A stretch of 64,000 nucleotides of DNA, taken from assembly GCA_036742455.1 (NCBI GenBank), contig DAINQU010000004.1, positions 124,001 to 188,000 of the forward strand. The letters are read 5' to 3'. Below, piece by piece: positions 25,944 through 34,403 of this stretch. The notes beneath the pieces are model-generated. The model saw only the letters and a program-made list of their open reading frames with translations. It ran no database searches and was not told the DNA's origin. The translations under genes and the position numbers were made by a program. The DNA comes from CAIKZZ01 sp036742455 (GTDB taxonomy: Bacteria > Pseudomonadota > Gammaproteobacteria > Steroidobacterales > Steroidobacteraceae). Within the stretch, counting starts at the first letter, position 1; each line of letters opens with the position of its first letter.

Positions 25944-26863
25944 CCGATCACCGTCGCTCGACAGTCCGTCAGGTCCGCAGGCACACGCGGGGCTGAAACC
26001 GGCGCCGACGCCAGTTCGTCGCGCGCTACGGCCTGCAGGTGCACCGCGACCTCCGGCGGGATCCCGAGTGCCGCCGCTGCACGCTCGGCAACGCCCAAGG
26101 TCGAAGGATCGCGTCCGCTGATCCTGCCGAAGATGACTAACGCCTCCAGATAGTAGCCTGCGTTGCTGGCGTGGTAGTGATCCGTAGCCCAGAGGTCCAC
26201 CTTTCCCGGGACCTGACCGTCGTACGGATTGGGGTCGGCCCATCCTTCGCGTATGGCGCGAGTCCACGCCCCGCCGGTTGGAATTACAGCCCGAATTCGC
26301 GGCTCGGCCGCCCACGCCGCGTCATAGCCGGCACGCACGTCCTGCGCCATCGCCTCGACCGGGCGCCCATACCAATGTCCATCGGGCAGGTACGTCTGAT
26401 CCGCCCGCGTCCACGTCGCGTTCAGATAGAGCTGGACGTCGGGGTTGTGACACGCAAAGAGGCGTGCCAGCAACGGGGTGTAATGCAGCAGCGCCGCCGG
26501 ATCGCCCGGATGATCCCGATCCAGGGTGCTGTAGGTGCTCATGACGACAACGTCCCACGAACCCTCCAGTCGGTCACGGCGATGTTCGTAGTGTTCGTCA
26601 AAGCCCGCACCGGGAACGGTCTCTTGGGCGACCATCGCGTCGATACCGACTTCGTCGTAGAGCTGTTTTACGATGGCAGGAACACCCCCGAAGCCCGAGC
26701 CGTTCAAATCCCGAACGGAATCCGGTTGATAGTGCTCAGCACTGGCGACCGCCCCAAAGAAAAAACTGTTGCCCACAAAAAGGATACGCAACGGGGCTGC
26801 GTCAGCGACACCGCAGCCGCCACCGATCAAGATCAATGTGGCCCAAAGTCTCAGCGTTCGCAT
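25934..26863 (-). CDS. SGNH-hydrolase-like exported protein
   Basis: A protein of about 309 residues with a signal peptide ending near VADAA. Block I is FVGNSF, where the usual GDS is GNS as in DUF4886-type members. The C-terminal DHYHASNAGYY supplies the Asp-x-x-His pair, so a serine esterase fold is likely. GTG (26866) and ATG (26863) are adjacent; AGGAG is five bases before the ATG, which is therefore chosen. The substrate is unknown. It stands alone on the minus strand between the small membrane-protein candidate and a divergent flavoenzyme operon. Confidence 0.72.
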   Translation of the reverse strand: MRTLRLWATLILIGGGCGVADAAPLRILFVGNSFFFGAVASAEHYQPDSVRDLNGSGFGGVPAIVKQLYDEVGIDAMVAQETVPGAGFDEHYEHRRDRLEGSWDVVVMSTYSTLDRDHPGDPAALLHYTPLLARLFACHNPDVQLYLNATWTRADQTYLPDGHWYGRPVEAMAQDVRAGYDAAWAAEPRIRAVIPTGGAWTRAIREGWADPNPYDGQVPGKVDLWATDHYHASNAGYYLEALVIFGRISGRDPSTLGVAERAAAALGIPPEVAVHLQAVARDELASAPVSAPRVPADLTDCRATVIGQK

Positions 26864-26961
26864 CACGTCTCCTCGGTCAGGGGCTAGGCCCCGTCAATGG
26901 GATGGCGGCGTAAGCCGCCCCCACGGATAATGCCCGCGTTTAGGGATCACCGGGAGCGGAT

Positions 26962-28095
26962 GTGGAGCATTACGACGTCTGTATCATCGGCGGCGGTATC
27001 GCGGGCGCTTCGGTGGCCTACCACTTGGCGCCGCACGCGCGGGTCGTGTTGCTCGAGCGGGAATCGCAGGTGGGTTACCACAGTACCGGCCGGTCAGCGG
27101 CCGTGTACTCGCCGCAGTACGGCAGCCTACTGAATCGACGTCTGACCGCGGTTGCCGGCGGATTTCTGACCGCGCCACCGCCTGACTTTTGTGCGTCCCC
27201 CTTGCTCAGGCCGCGTGGATTCTTAACCGTCGGTCACGACGCGGATCTTGCGGCGCGTGCCACGGCGATTGCCGAAGCCGCCGATACCGGCGAGACGCTC
27301 ATCCCGCTCACCCCCGCCGAAGTACACGGACGCATTCCCTTCCTGAAAGCCGGGGCGATCTCGTGGGGCTTATACGACCCTGCAGCGCAGGACATGGACG
27401 TTGATGCGATGCTGCAAGGCTATTTGCGCGGCGCTCGCGCGCACGGCGCTCGCGTGATCACCGGAGCCGAGGTGACCTTGTGTGATCGCAGTGACGGCGA
27501 CTGGCGAATCGAGGGGCCGAGTCACGCCCTGCGAGCGGGAATCGTCGTAAACGCGGCGGGGGCATGGGCCGATGAGATTGGGCGCCTTGCCGGTGCCCGT
27601 CCGCTTCAGATCGTGCCGCATCGACGCACAGCGTTCATTTGCGATGTGCCGGTCGGTGTGGACCTGACGCGCTGCCCGATGACGGTCTGGGCAAACGAAT
27701 CATTCTACTTCAAGCCCGAGGCGGGGCGCCTTCTGGGTTCGCTCGCGGAGGAGAACCCCACCATCGCCGGTGATCCACAACCCGATGATCTGGACGTCGC
27801 CATCGCCGTCGACCGAATCGAAAATGTCATTGATTTCGAGATCAAGAAACTATTGAAGGCCTGGACGGGATTACGCAGTTTTACGCCGGACCGCGATCCG
27901 GTGTCGGGGTTTGACCCACAGGTTCCGAATTTCTACTGGCATGGCGCTCTTGGGGGTTACGGCATTCAGACGAGTGCAGCCCTCGGCGCTTTTGCGGCGT
28001 ACCATCTGCTCGGTCGATCACTGCCCGAGGCGTTGATTGACGCCGGTATCGTTCCGTCTGATCTCAGCCCGGTCCGCCTCGGAGGCGTTGAATGA
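26962..28095 (+). CDS. FAD-dependent amino-acid/amine oxidoreductase, DAO family
   Basis: A 377-residue flavoprotein. The N-terminal dinucleotide motif GGGIAGASVAYHL is followed by ERESQVGYHSTGRSAA, typical of glycine oxidase, sarcosine oxidase and D-amino-acid dehydrogenase. The C-terminal block WTGLRSFTPDRDPVSGFDP and the HGALGGYGIQTS segment bind the flavin. There is no signal peptide. The start is GTG at 26962 with GGGAG five bases ahead. The stop overlaps a YeeE/YedE-like permease gene by four bases, so the two are coupled. The substrate is undetermined; a sulfur-containing or N-methylated amino acid would fit. Confidence 0.82.
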   Translation: MEHYDVCIIGGGIAGASVAYHLAPHARVVLLERESQVGYHSTGRSAAVYSPQYGSLLNRRLTAVAGGFLTAPPPDFCASPLLRPRGFLTVGHDADLAARATAIAEAADTGETLIPLTPAEVHGRIPFLKAGAISWGLYDPAAQDMDVDAMLQGYLRGARAHGARVITGAEVTLCDRSDGDWRIEGPSHALRAGIVVNAAGAWADEIGRLAGARPLQIVPHRRTAFICDVPVGVDLTRCPMTVWANESFYFKPEAGRLLGSLAEENPTIAGDPQPDDLDVAIAVDRIENVIDFEIKKLLKAWTGLRSFTPDRDPVSGFDPQVPNFYWHGALGGYGIQTSAALGAFAAYHLLGRSLPEALIDAGIVPSDLSPVRLGGVE

Positions 28096-29012
28096 GCGTG
28101 TGGTTCTCAATAATGATTGCAGCGGCTCTGGGTTGGAGCCTGGCGCGTGCGGCACTGTGCGGCGTGGCGGCGACCCAAGAGGCGATCGTCCAACAGCGCG
28201 CATCCGGCCTGTATTTTCAGGCGATCACCGTCACGATGGCGGGAATAACGCTACTTGGGTTGTCGTGGTTCAGCGGTGATATCGGTCGTCTACCCGGGGA
28301 CTCGGGCACACGCATGGCGATCGTTCTCGCTTCCATCGTATTGGCGCTCGGCGGCATGCTCAACGGCGGCTGCTATCTCGGCAGCGTCATGTATCTCGGA
28401 CGCGGCAAAGCCAACTATCTTTTTTCACTGCTCGGAATTGCCGTCGCCTCGCGCACCAACTTGCCAAGCCATTGGGGTATTGCGGCGCATGGCTCATTGC
28501 GACCGCAACCGCCGAACACGATTCTATGGACGGCGATCTTTGTGTTCGCCGTACTGTGCAGCCTCGCAGCGTGGGGGGTGCGCCGGGAAAATGGACGCAA
28601 GCTCGACAGCCGACTCGGTCACGCGCTGCTTGCCGGTCTCATGGCCGGCTCCTTGATGATTCTTCTGCCCTCTTGGAACTACGCAGCGTTCCTGAACGGA
28701 ATCGCGTATTGGGATCTCGAGCCCCTGCATTGGCCGCTCGTCTTGCCGGCCTTGGCGCTCTTCGGCGGGGCCGTCGCCAGTTGCATCGCCGCCGGTACGT
28801 GGGCACCCGCCGCCCCGACGCTGGTCGGCGCAAGTCGCTGCTTAGTCGGCGGATTCATTATGGAAAGCGCCGCCCGATGCATACCGGGCGGGAACGACGT
28901 GCTGCTCATGTGGACGATGCCCGGGCTGGGCGCCTACGGATTGCTTGCCTACAGCGTGCTGCTCTCGACCATGATGCTGGGATGGCGTTTGGTGAGTGCC
29001 CGGAAGTCCTAA
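28092..29012 (+). CDS. YeeE/YedE-family (DUF395) sulfur transport membrane protein
   Basis: A 306-residue polytopic inner-membrane protein. Three cysteines sit in positions like those lining the thiosulfate path of YeeE: Cys23 (ALCGVA), Cys94 in the NGGCYLGS repeat and Cys263 in ARCIPGGND. Two internally similar halves are visible. Characterised members take up thiosulfate; others are implicated in selenium or general sulfur import. The usual YeeD/TusA-like sulfurtransferase partner is not next to it. It is coupled by ATGA to the DAO flavoenzyme and ends directly against a cysteine-desulfurase-like gene on the other strand. Confidence 0.78.
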   Translation: MSVWFSIMIAAALGWSLARAALCGVAATQEAIVQQRASGLYFQAITVTMAGITLLGLSWFSGDIGRLPGDSGTRMAIVLASIVLALGGMLNGGCYLGSVMYLGRGKANYLFSLLGIAVASRTNLPSHWGIAAHGSLRPQPPNTILWTAIFVFAVLCSLAAWGVRRENGRKLDSRLGHALLAGLMAGSLMILLPSWNYAAFLNGIAYWDLEPLHWPLVLPALALFGGAVASCIAAGTWAPAAPTLVGASRCLVGGFIMESAARCIPGGNDVLLMWTMPGLGAYGLLAYSVLLSTMMLGWRLVSARKS

Positions 29013-30263
29013 TCAACGACAATCCGCCAAGGTCTCGAGCAGTGCGTTGACTTCGGATGCGGTGTTGTAATGCGCAAGTCCTAGGCGCACGACGCCCGTC
29101 TCCCAGACGCCGAGTCGCTGAGCCACTTCCATCGCATAGAACGATCCGTACCAGACGAAATGATTGCGGGCCGCGAATCGTTCTGCGACGGCCTGGGGGG
29201 CCCACCCGTCGACCGAGAAACTGAAGGTCGGCACGCGAGCCTCGACGGCATCCGGATCGGCAATCCCATGCAGCCGGATGTGCGGAAGTTGAGTCAATCC
29301 TCGCAAAAACTGCTGCGATAGCCGCGTTTCGTGCGCGGTCGCCGCGGTCAAGCCGGCCACCATCTGTTCGCGCAGCGTGGCCGTGGCGGACGCCCCGCCC
29401 CATTCGATCCCCAGCCACGCCAAGTGCTCAAACGCACCGTAGGTGGCCAGTTGAGCTTCGAAGGACGGCGTGCCGGGTGCGTGTCGGTGCGGCATCGACG
29501 TGGGCGACGGGCGGACCTTCAACGGCGGACGGAGGGTATCGGCAAACTCGCGGCGTAGGTACATGAGCCCGGCGTGGGGGCCGAAATACTTGTACGGTGA
29601 GGTAGACAGCACGTCGCAGCCGATGGCTCGCGCATCCAGTGGCAGGTGTGGGGCCGACTGTACGCCGTCCACGACGGTCACAGCGCCGACCGCTCGGCCC
29701 GCCGCAACAATCTGACGGACATCGTTAATCGTGCCCAAGAAATTGGATGCGTGATTGCACGCCACGAGACGTGTGCGCGCGTCGATCCGGTGGCCTAACT
29801 GCTCGTAGCGATACCGAAACGTCTGCGGATCGAAGTCCAAGTGGCGGACTTCAACGCCCCGCTCCGCCGCCGCGATCATCCACGGCGCTACGTTGGAGTC
29901 GTGATCCATTCGCGTCACGACAATATTGTCCCCCGCTCGCCAGTCGCGGGACATCATCCGTGAGAGGTGAAACACGAGCGACGTGGTATTCAGGCCAAAA
30001 ATGACTTCATCGGCGTCGGCGTTGAAAAACTCCCCGGCCGCCTCGTGCACTCGGGCCATCCAGGCATCCGTTGCCTGGGACGTGCGGAAGGCTCCCCCTT
30101 CATTCGCACAATGATCGACCAGAGCTTCGCGCATCCGTCGGATGGCACGATCGCACACCTGCGTACCGCCCGGGGCATCGGCATACAGCCGGTCGATTCC
30201 GTCATCCTGCAAGGCCAAGGCCGGAAAAGCGGCGCGGACAGCGGTATCGTTCCAATGGTTCAT
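29013..30263 (-). CDS. Cysteine-desulfurase-like aminotransferase class V (VC1184-type)
   Basis: A 416-residue PLP enzyme starting at ATG 30263, with GGAG seven bases upstream; the frame is open to 30446 but that extension has poor composition. The Schiff-base Lys225 is in SPYKYFGPH, Asp199 in VVDGVQSAPH, and the N-terminal GLNTTSLVFHLSR is typical of the VC1184 subfamily. The catalytic Cys of IscS/SufS in its usual RxGxHC setting is not obvious, so desulfurase activity is not assured. It faces the YeeE/YedE gene with no gap between stops, which hints at sulfur metabolism. Confidence 0.8.
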   Translation of the reverse strand: MNHWNDTAVRAAFPALALQDDGIDRLYADAPGGTQVCDRAIRRMREALVDHCANEGGAFRTSQATDAWMARVHEAAGEFFNADADEVIFGLNTTSLVFHLSRMMSRDWRAGDNIVVTRMDHDSNVAPWMIAAAERGVEVRHLDFDPQTFRYRYEQLGHRIDARTRLVACNHASNFLGTINDVRQIVAAGRAVGAVTVVDGVQSAPHLPLDARAIGCDVLSTSPYKYFGPHAGLMYLRREFADTLRPPLKVRPSPTSMPHRHAPGTPSFEAQLATYGAFEHLAWLGIEWGGASATATLREQMVAGLTAATAHETRLSQQFLRGLTQLPHIRLHGIADPDAVEARVPTFSFSVDGWAPQAVAERFAARNHFVWYGSFYAMEVAQRLGVWETGVVRLGLAHYNTASEVNALLETLADCR

Positions 30264-30305
30264 CGGCGGTCTCCGGGTGAGAGTCCGAATAATACGCGAT
30301 GACGA

Positions 30306-30333
30306 TTGCCCGTCACCGAGAGGACGGTACACT
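30306..30333 (+). promoter_or_regulatory. Sigma-70-like promoter before the DUF1993 gene
   Basis: TTGCCC (30306-30311), a 16-base spacer and TACACT (30328-30333) give a fair sigma-70 match. The predicted transcript would start near 30340, leaving a leader of about 30 bases before the ATG at 30370. Confidence 0.35.
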
Positions 30334-30369
30334 GCGCGCTCCCTCCCCCCTGTTTTATTGGAGATCACG

Positions 30370-30879
30370 ATGTCCCTGAGCCTATACGACGCCTCGGTTC
30401 CGGCCTTGAAGCTGGCCCTGACCAACCTGTCGGCCATCCTGGACAAGGCACTTGCTCATGCCGAGTCGAAGAAGATCGACACCAAGGTGGTCGCTTCGAC
30501 CCGTCTCGTCATGGACATGTTCCCATTGGCGAAACAAGTGCAGATCGCCTGTGACACCGCCAAGGGCGCCGCCGCCCGCCTGAGCGGGATCGAAGCGCCG
30601 AAGTACGAGGACGACGAAACGTCTCTGGAAGACCTCAAGGCGCGCATCGCCAAGACCTTGGCGTTCATTGACACGGTCCCCGCCGATGCCATTGCAACGG
30701 CCGACGACAAGGCGATCGAGATCGTCTATCCGTCGCTGACGCTGCGCTTCACCGGTCGCGACTACGTCACGAAGTTCGTGCTGCCCAACCTGTACTTCCA
30801 TGTGACGACCGCCTACGCGATCTTGCGTGCGCACGGCGTGGGCATCGGTAAGGGCGATTATCTCGGCGCCATTCAGTAA
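30370..30879 (+). CDS. DUF1993 family protein
   Basis: A 169-residue soluble helical protein beginning MSLSLYDASVPALKLALTNL, the conserved opening of the DUF1993 (DinB-superfamily-like) family. GGAG six bases before ATG 30370 fixes the start; the frame is open upstream to 30142, but that part overlaps the divergent gene's coding sequence. The family has the DinB four-helix layout and its function is unknown. YFHVTTAYAILRAHGVGIGKGDYLG at the C-terminus includes a conserved His. A methyltransferase gene follows after 18 bases. Confidence 0.85.
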   Translation: MSLSLYDASVPALKLALTNLSAILDKALAHAESKKIDTKVVASTRLVMDMFPLAKQVQIACDTAKGAAARLSGIEAPKYEDDETSLEDLKARIAKTLAFIDTVPADAIATADDKAIEIVYPSLTLRFTGRDYVTKFVLPNLYFHVTTAYAILRAHGVGIGKGDYLGAIQ

Positions 30880-30897
30880 CACGCCTCCGCAGTACTC

Positions 30898-31698
30898 ATG
30901 AGCGTGCCGACGGAACAACCCAGCGTCGCGGGTGAATACGACGACGCCATGATGCTGCTGCTTCAGGCCCTCTGGGGAGACGGGTTTCTGTCTCCCGGAG
31001 GGCCGGCTGAAGTGGCCGAACTCCTCGACGGCACCGATATCCATGGCTGCGAGGTCCTTGACGTCGGCGCGGCACTCGGTGCGGTCGATGAGTTGCTCGT
31101 GCGTGAGCACGGCGCCGGACACGTGGTCGGCATCGATCTCGATCCCGTGATGCTCGCCCACATGGACGAACGCATCGACCGGGCCGGGCTCACCGACCGT
31201 ATACGCAGCCAGTGTGTCGAAGCGGGTCCTCTGCCCTTCCCCGACGGCTCCTTCGATGTGGTCTTCTCCAAGGACTCTATCGTTCAGATTCCCAACAAAC
31301 CGGCGTTCTTTGCCGAGGTCTATCGGGTTCTGCGCCCCGGTGGGCGCTTCATCGCGAGCGACTGGTGTCGGGGTGGTGACGGCGAGTACTCGCCGGAAAT
31401 GCGCGAGTACTTTCGCCTCGAAGGCATCACGTACAACATGGCCACGCTTGAGCACACACAAGCGTTGCTACAGTCGGTGGGATTTCAGGACGTTGAGGTC
31501 CGCGATCGCAACGCATGGTATTTGCCCATTGCCGAAGCCGAGGCGGCCCAACTCGCCGGGCCCATGCGTGCGCAGATGATTGAACGCATCGGTCTCGCCC
31601 GAACCGAACACTTTATAGTGAACTGGGAACAACTGGTTCTCGTCGTCCGGCGTGGCGAACTCCGCCCCGGACACATCAAAGCTGTCAAACCCCACTGA
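30898..31698 (+). CDS. SAM-dependent methyltransferase, phosphoethanolamine/sarcosine-dimethylglycine N-methyltransferase type
   Basis: A 266-residue class I methyltransferase. The N-terminal ALWGDGFLSPGGPAEV block is the signature of phosphoethanolamine N-methyltransferase and sarcosine/dimethylglycine methyltransferase. SAM-binding motif I is VLDVGAALG, followed by GIDLDPVML and LPFPDGSFDVVFSKDSIVQI, with the post-motif LRPGGRFIASDW. It probably methylates a small amine. Whether it makes betaine-like osmolytes or acts on phospholipid headgroups cannot be told. It lies between DUF1993 and an isochorismatase-like gene on the same strand, with gaps of 18 and 8 bases. Confidence 0.78.
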   Translation: MSVPTEQPSVAGEYDDAMMLLLQALWGDGFLSPGGPAEVAELLDGTDIHGCEVLDVGAALGAVDELLVREHGAGHVVGIDLDPVMLAHMDERIDRAGLTDRIRSQCVEAGPLPFPDGSFDVVFSKDSIVQIPNKPAFFAEVYRVLRPGGRFIASDWCRGGDGEYSPEMREYFRLEGITYNMATLEHTQALLQSVGFQDVEVRDRNAWYLPIAEAEAAQLAGPMRAQMIERIGLARTEHFIVNWEQLVLVVRRGELRPGHIKAVKPH

Positions 31699-31706
31699 GT
31701 CATCCC

Positions 31707-32291
31707 ATGCAAACGCCGACCACGCTCATAGACTGCGACGATTCGCTCCTCCTCGTCATCGATTGCCAAGACGGGTTCCTGAAAAAACTCGAGGCGCAGC
31801 GTCGTGACATGGTGCTCGGTACCATCGGCTTTCTCATCGACGTGGCCGGCCGACTCGATATCCCCGCCATCGTCAGTGTCGAAGAGCCCGCACGACACGG
31901 TCCGACCGTAGCGGCACTCTCCACCCGTCTGCCGCCGGGCACACCGGAATACGCCAAGTCAACGTTCAGCATCACCGATGACCCGGCACTCTGCGCTGCG
32001 CTAACCGCCCAGCCACGCCGGACGGCGGTATTGGTAGGCCTTGAAACCGATGTGTGCGTCCTACACTCCGCGGTCGGGCTCCATAGACTGGGCTTTCGAG
32101 TGGTGATTGTCGCGGATGCGACCGCTTCGCCGACGCCGGAACATGCCTTTGGCCTCGATCGCGCTCGGTCTTTTGGCTTGGAAGTGGTGCGCGTCAAAGG
32201 GCTCTGTTACGAATGGACCCGCACCGTAGCCGCCGCCGACAACGTCTTCGGCGAAGGCGGGTTACGGGCACCGGCCGGACTCGTCTTGTAA
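31707..32291 (+). CDS. Isochorismatase-family cysteine hydrolase
   Basis: A 194-residue alpha/beta hydrolase with the triad Asp19 (VIDCQDGF), Lys84 (AKSTFS) and Cys117 (GLETDVCVLHS). Cys-based members hydrolyse amides such as nicotinamide, N-carbamoylsarcosine, ureidoacrylate or biuret; the substrate here is not determined. Given the N-methylglycine theme elsewhere, N-carbamoylsarcosine is conceivable but unsupported. It follows the methyltransferase after eight bases and precedes the FAH-family gene by 23 bases. Confidence 0.82.
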   Translation: MQTPTTLIDCDDSLLLVIDCQDGFLKKLEAQRRDMVLGTIGFLIDVAGRLDIPAIVSVEEPARHGPTVAALSTRLPPGTPEYAKSTFSITDDPALCAALTAQPRRTAVLVGLETDVCVLHSAVGLHRLGFRVVIVADATASPTPEHAFGLDRARSFGLEVVRVKGLCYEWTRTVAAADNVFGEGGLRAPAGLVL

Positions 32292-32314
32292 CCCGGGCCC
32301 CACGGAGACTGCGC

Positions 32315-33169
32315 GTGAAATTATTGCGATACGGTCCCCCGGGGGCCGAACGCCCGGGCGTACTGGATGGCGAGGGCCGTATACGGGATCTTCGTGATCA
32401 TCTGCCAGACCTCACGCCCGAGCACCTGTCACCGACAGCGCTGGCGGCTTTGCGCGAAATCGCGATCGACGCGCTACCGGTCGTCGCTGGCACACCGCGT
32501 CTCGGCACGCCGGTCATCGGCACTCGGCAGTTCATTGCCGTCGGCCTGAACTACGTCGACCACGCCGCCGAAGCAGGCATGAAGGTGCCCAAGGAACCCA
32601 TACTCTTCACGAAGGCCGTCTCCTGTTTGCAAGGTCCGAACGATGATGTGCGCCGCCCTCGCCACTCCCAAAAGATGGATTGGGAGGTCGAGCTCGGTAT
32701 CGTGATCGGACAACGGGCGCAGTACGTCGACACCGCACAGGCCCTTGATCACGTGGCCGGCTACGTCATCGTCGACGACCTGTCGGAGCGCGAGTTTCAG
32801 ACGGAACGCGGCGGAACGTGGGACAAGGGGAAGGGCTGCGAGACTTTCGGTCCGGTCGGCCCTTGGCTCGTGACGGCCGACGAGATTGAGAATGTGCAGG
32901 CGTTGGGCCTGTGGCTCGACGTCAACGGCGAACGCATGCAGACCGGCACGACCGCGACCATGATTTTTGATTGCGCGACCCTCGTGAGTTACATCAGCCA
33001 GTTCATGGTGCTGCTCCCCGGCGACATCATCACGACCGGCACACCGCCCGGCGTTGGGATGGCGAAATCGCCGCCGCGCTTCTTACGCGAAGGGGATGTG
33101 GTCGAACTGGGTATTGATGGGCTCGGTCGCCAGCGCCACCGTGTCATTGCGTGGGATGCCGAGCGTTGA
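32315..33169 (+). CDS. Fumarylacetoacetate-hydrolase-family enzyme
   Basis: A 284-residue enzyme starting at GTG 32315 with GGAG seven bases upstream; an open frame back to 32213 overlaps the preceding gene and is rejected. The FAH core contains AVGLNYVDHAAEAG, metal ligands Glu124 and Glu126 in DWEVELG and Asp155 in VDDLSERE, and TTGTPPGVGMA near the end. Closest functional types are 2,4-diketo-3-deoxy-L-fuconate hydrolase and acylpyruvase-like enzymes that split 2,4-diketo acids. It is in tandem with isochorismatase-like and MaoC-like genes, which suggests a small catabolic operon. Confidence 0.85.
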   Translation: MKLLRYGPPGAERPGVLDGEGRIRDLRDHLPDLTPEHLSPTALAALREIAIDALPVVAGTPRLGTPVIGTRQFIAVGLNYVDHAAEAGMKVPKEPILFTKAVSCLQGPNDDVRRPRHSQKMDWEVELGIVIGQRAQYVDTAQALDHVAGYVIVDDLSEREFQTERGGTWDKGKGCETFGPVGPWLVTADEIENVQALGLWLDVNGERMQTGTTATMIFDCATLVSYISQFMVLLPGDIITTGTPPGVGMAKSPPRFLREGDVVELGIDGLGRQRHRVIAWDAER

Positions 33170-33202
33170 GCGCGGGCCGCTTACTGCACCGAGGAGAGAC
33201 CG

Positions 33203-33646
33203 ATGAAATTTGAAGATTTCACCCCCGGACGGGTCATTCCGGCCGGCTCGGCGATCATGACGGAAGAGGCATTAATCGACTTTGCGCGCCAGTGGGATCC
33301 CCAACCCTTTCATATCGACCCGGTGGCGGCCGCAGCATCACGCTGGAAGGGGCTCATTGCCTCTGGCTGGCACACGTGCGCGATTGCGATGCGACTGGCC
33401 GTCGATAATGTCCTCGAGGGCTCGAACTCCGTCGGCGCTCCGGGCATCGACGAACTGCGCTGGCTCGCGCCCGTCCGAGTCGGTGATGAACTGCACTTGA
33501 CGCTGCACGTGCTCGACTCGCGCGTCTCGTCCAGTGGCGAGTTAGGCATCGTTCGGTGGCGTTGGGAAGTTCACACGCAATCGGGGACGCAAGTGCTGAG
33601 CTTGCATGCGAGCACGATGTTCCAACGGCCGGTACCCGCCGCTTAG
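33203..33646 (+). CDS. MaoC-like hotdog-fold dehydratase
   Basis: A 147-residue single-hotdog protein. The motif FARQWDPQPFHIDPVAA carries the Asp and His of (R)-enoyl-CoA hydratases, followed by GLIASGWHTCAIAMRL. This form resembles MaoC domains acting on mesaconyl- or other enoyl-CoA esters. GAGGAG lies about nine bases before the ATG. It ends the rightward run from DUF1993 and overlaps the convergent SRAP gene by four bases. Confidence 0.82.
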   Translation: MKFEDFTPGRVIPAGSAIMTEEALIDFARQWDPQPFHIDPVAAAASRWKGLIASGWHTCAIAMRLAVDNVLEGSNSVGAPGIDELRWLAPVRVGDELHLTLHVLDSRVSSSGELGIVRWRWEVHTQSGTQVLSLHASTMFQRPVPAA

Positions 33647-34302
33647 CCAACGGCTTGCGCCGGTGCCGCGTCGATCTCTTCCGAGGGAGGAGAACGCACG
33701 AGTCGGCGTGCCTCGTCCACACTGCCGGTCAACCACTGTCCATAGTCCTCCGGCGCGATCGCGACCACGGAGCGCTTGTCCTGCTCGTCGGGACCGTAGG
33801 CGGGATCCGGTTTGTGCATACGCCGCATCAGGGGATGATCGTCGGCGTTCACCGTGAGCATGGTGTAACTTTCGATCCACTGGCTGTGAGCCCGATCCAG
33901 CCAGGTATTCCACAGCCCGGCGAGCGCCCACGGTGTGCCGTCACGTCGCCGAAAGCGCCACCAAACGTTGCGCCCGCTTTCCCAACACGGCTCATCAAAG
34001 GATTCGGCCGGAATTAAGCAGCGTTGCCCGCGCAACCACGGCTGCCGATACGAGGGCTTTTCCAGCAGTTCCTCAAACCGAGCGTTATAGGTCGCATAGC
34101 GGATGTCCGCGGTCGGCGCAAAGGACGGAATCAGGCCCCAGCGACCGGCGACGCAGTCCCACTGCGCCGCAATCCGGCTCGGTCGGATGAAGACGCCAGC
34201 CGCGCGCGGATAGAGCGCCGCACCACGCCACCCGGCCGGCGCGGTCACGCTGAAATAGCGCTCCAAAATGCGCTCGTCAGGGCTGAGATACTTGGTGCAC
34301 AT
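33643..34302 (-). CDS. SRAP-family (YedK/HMCES-like) abasic-site DNA-crosslinking protein
   Basis: A 219-residue SOS-response-associated peptidase-domain protein, which shields abasic sites in single-stranded DNA by a thiazolidine link through Cys2. Cys2 is exposed after removal of Met1. Other conserved residues are visible: Asn73 and Arg75 in YNARFE, Glu104 in SFDEP and His163 in MRRMHKP. The N-terminus MCTKY and the region after His163 differ from the usual MCGR and RMPV forms, so it is a divergent member. It is monocistronic and convergent with the MaoC-like gene. Confidence 0.85.
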   Translation of the reverse strand: MCTKYLSPDERILERYFSVTAPAGWRGAALYPRAAGVFIRPSRIAAQWDCVAGRWGLIPSFAPTADIRYATYNARFEELLEKPSYRQPWLRGQRCLIPAESFDEPCWESGRNVWWRFRRRDGTPWALAGLWNTWLDRAHSQWIESYTMLTVNADDHPLMRRMHKPDPAYGPDEQDKRSVVAIAPEDYGQWLTGSVDEARRLVRSPPSEEIDAAPAQAVG

Positions 34303-34343
34303 TCACCCGCTCCGGCACAGTACGACTGTCCATCCTAAACTTT

Positions 34344-34371
34344 TGCACCCGCGGACGGACGGGCTTCCGTA
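34344..34371 (+). promoter_or_regulatory. Possible ECF-type promoter of the sigma/DUF4252 operon
   Basis: TGCACCC (34344-34350), 17 bases and CGTA (34368-34371) have the general shape of an ECF promoter (a -35 with a C/A-rich core, a -10 with CGT). It lies 33 bases before the first gene. If real, the operon's own sigma factor may read it. The match is by shape only. Confidence 0.25.
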
Positions 34372-34403
34372 ATAGCAGAGGTCCTCTCACTGGAGTACGT
34401 CCT

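Noticed and set aside
30382..31461. 359-codon frame on the minus strand across DUF1993 and the methyltransferase
   Set aside because: It is the mirror of two well-supported genes, spans their boundary, and has a low-complexity His/Arg/Gly-rich translation.
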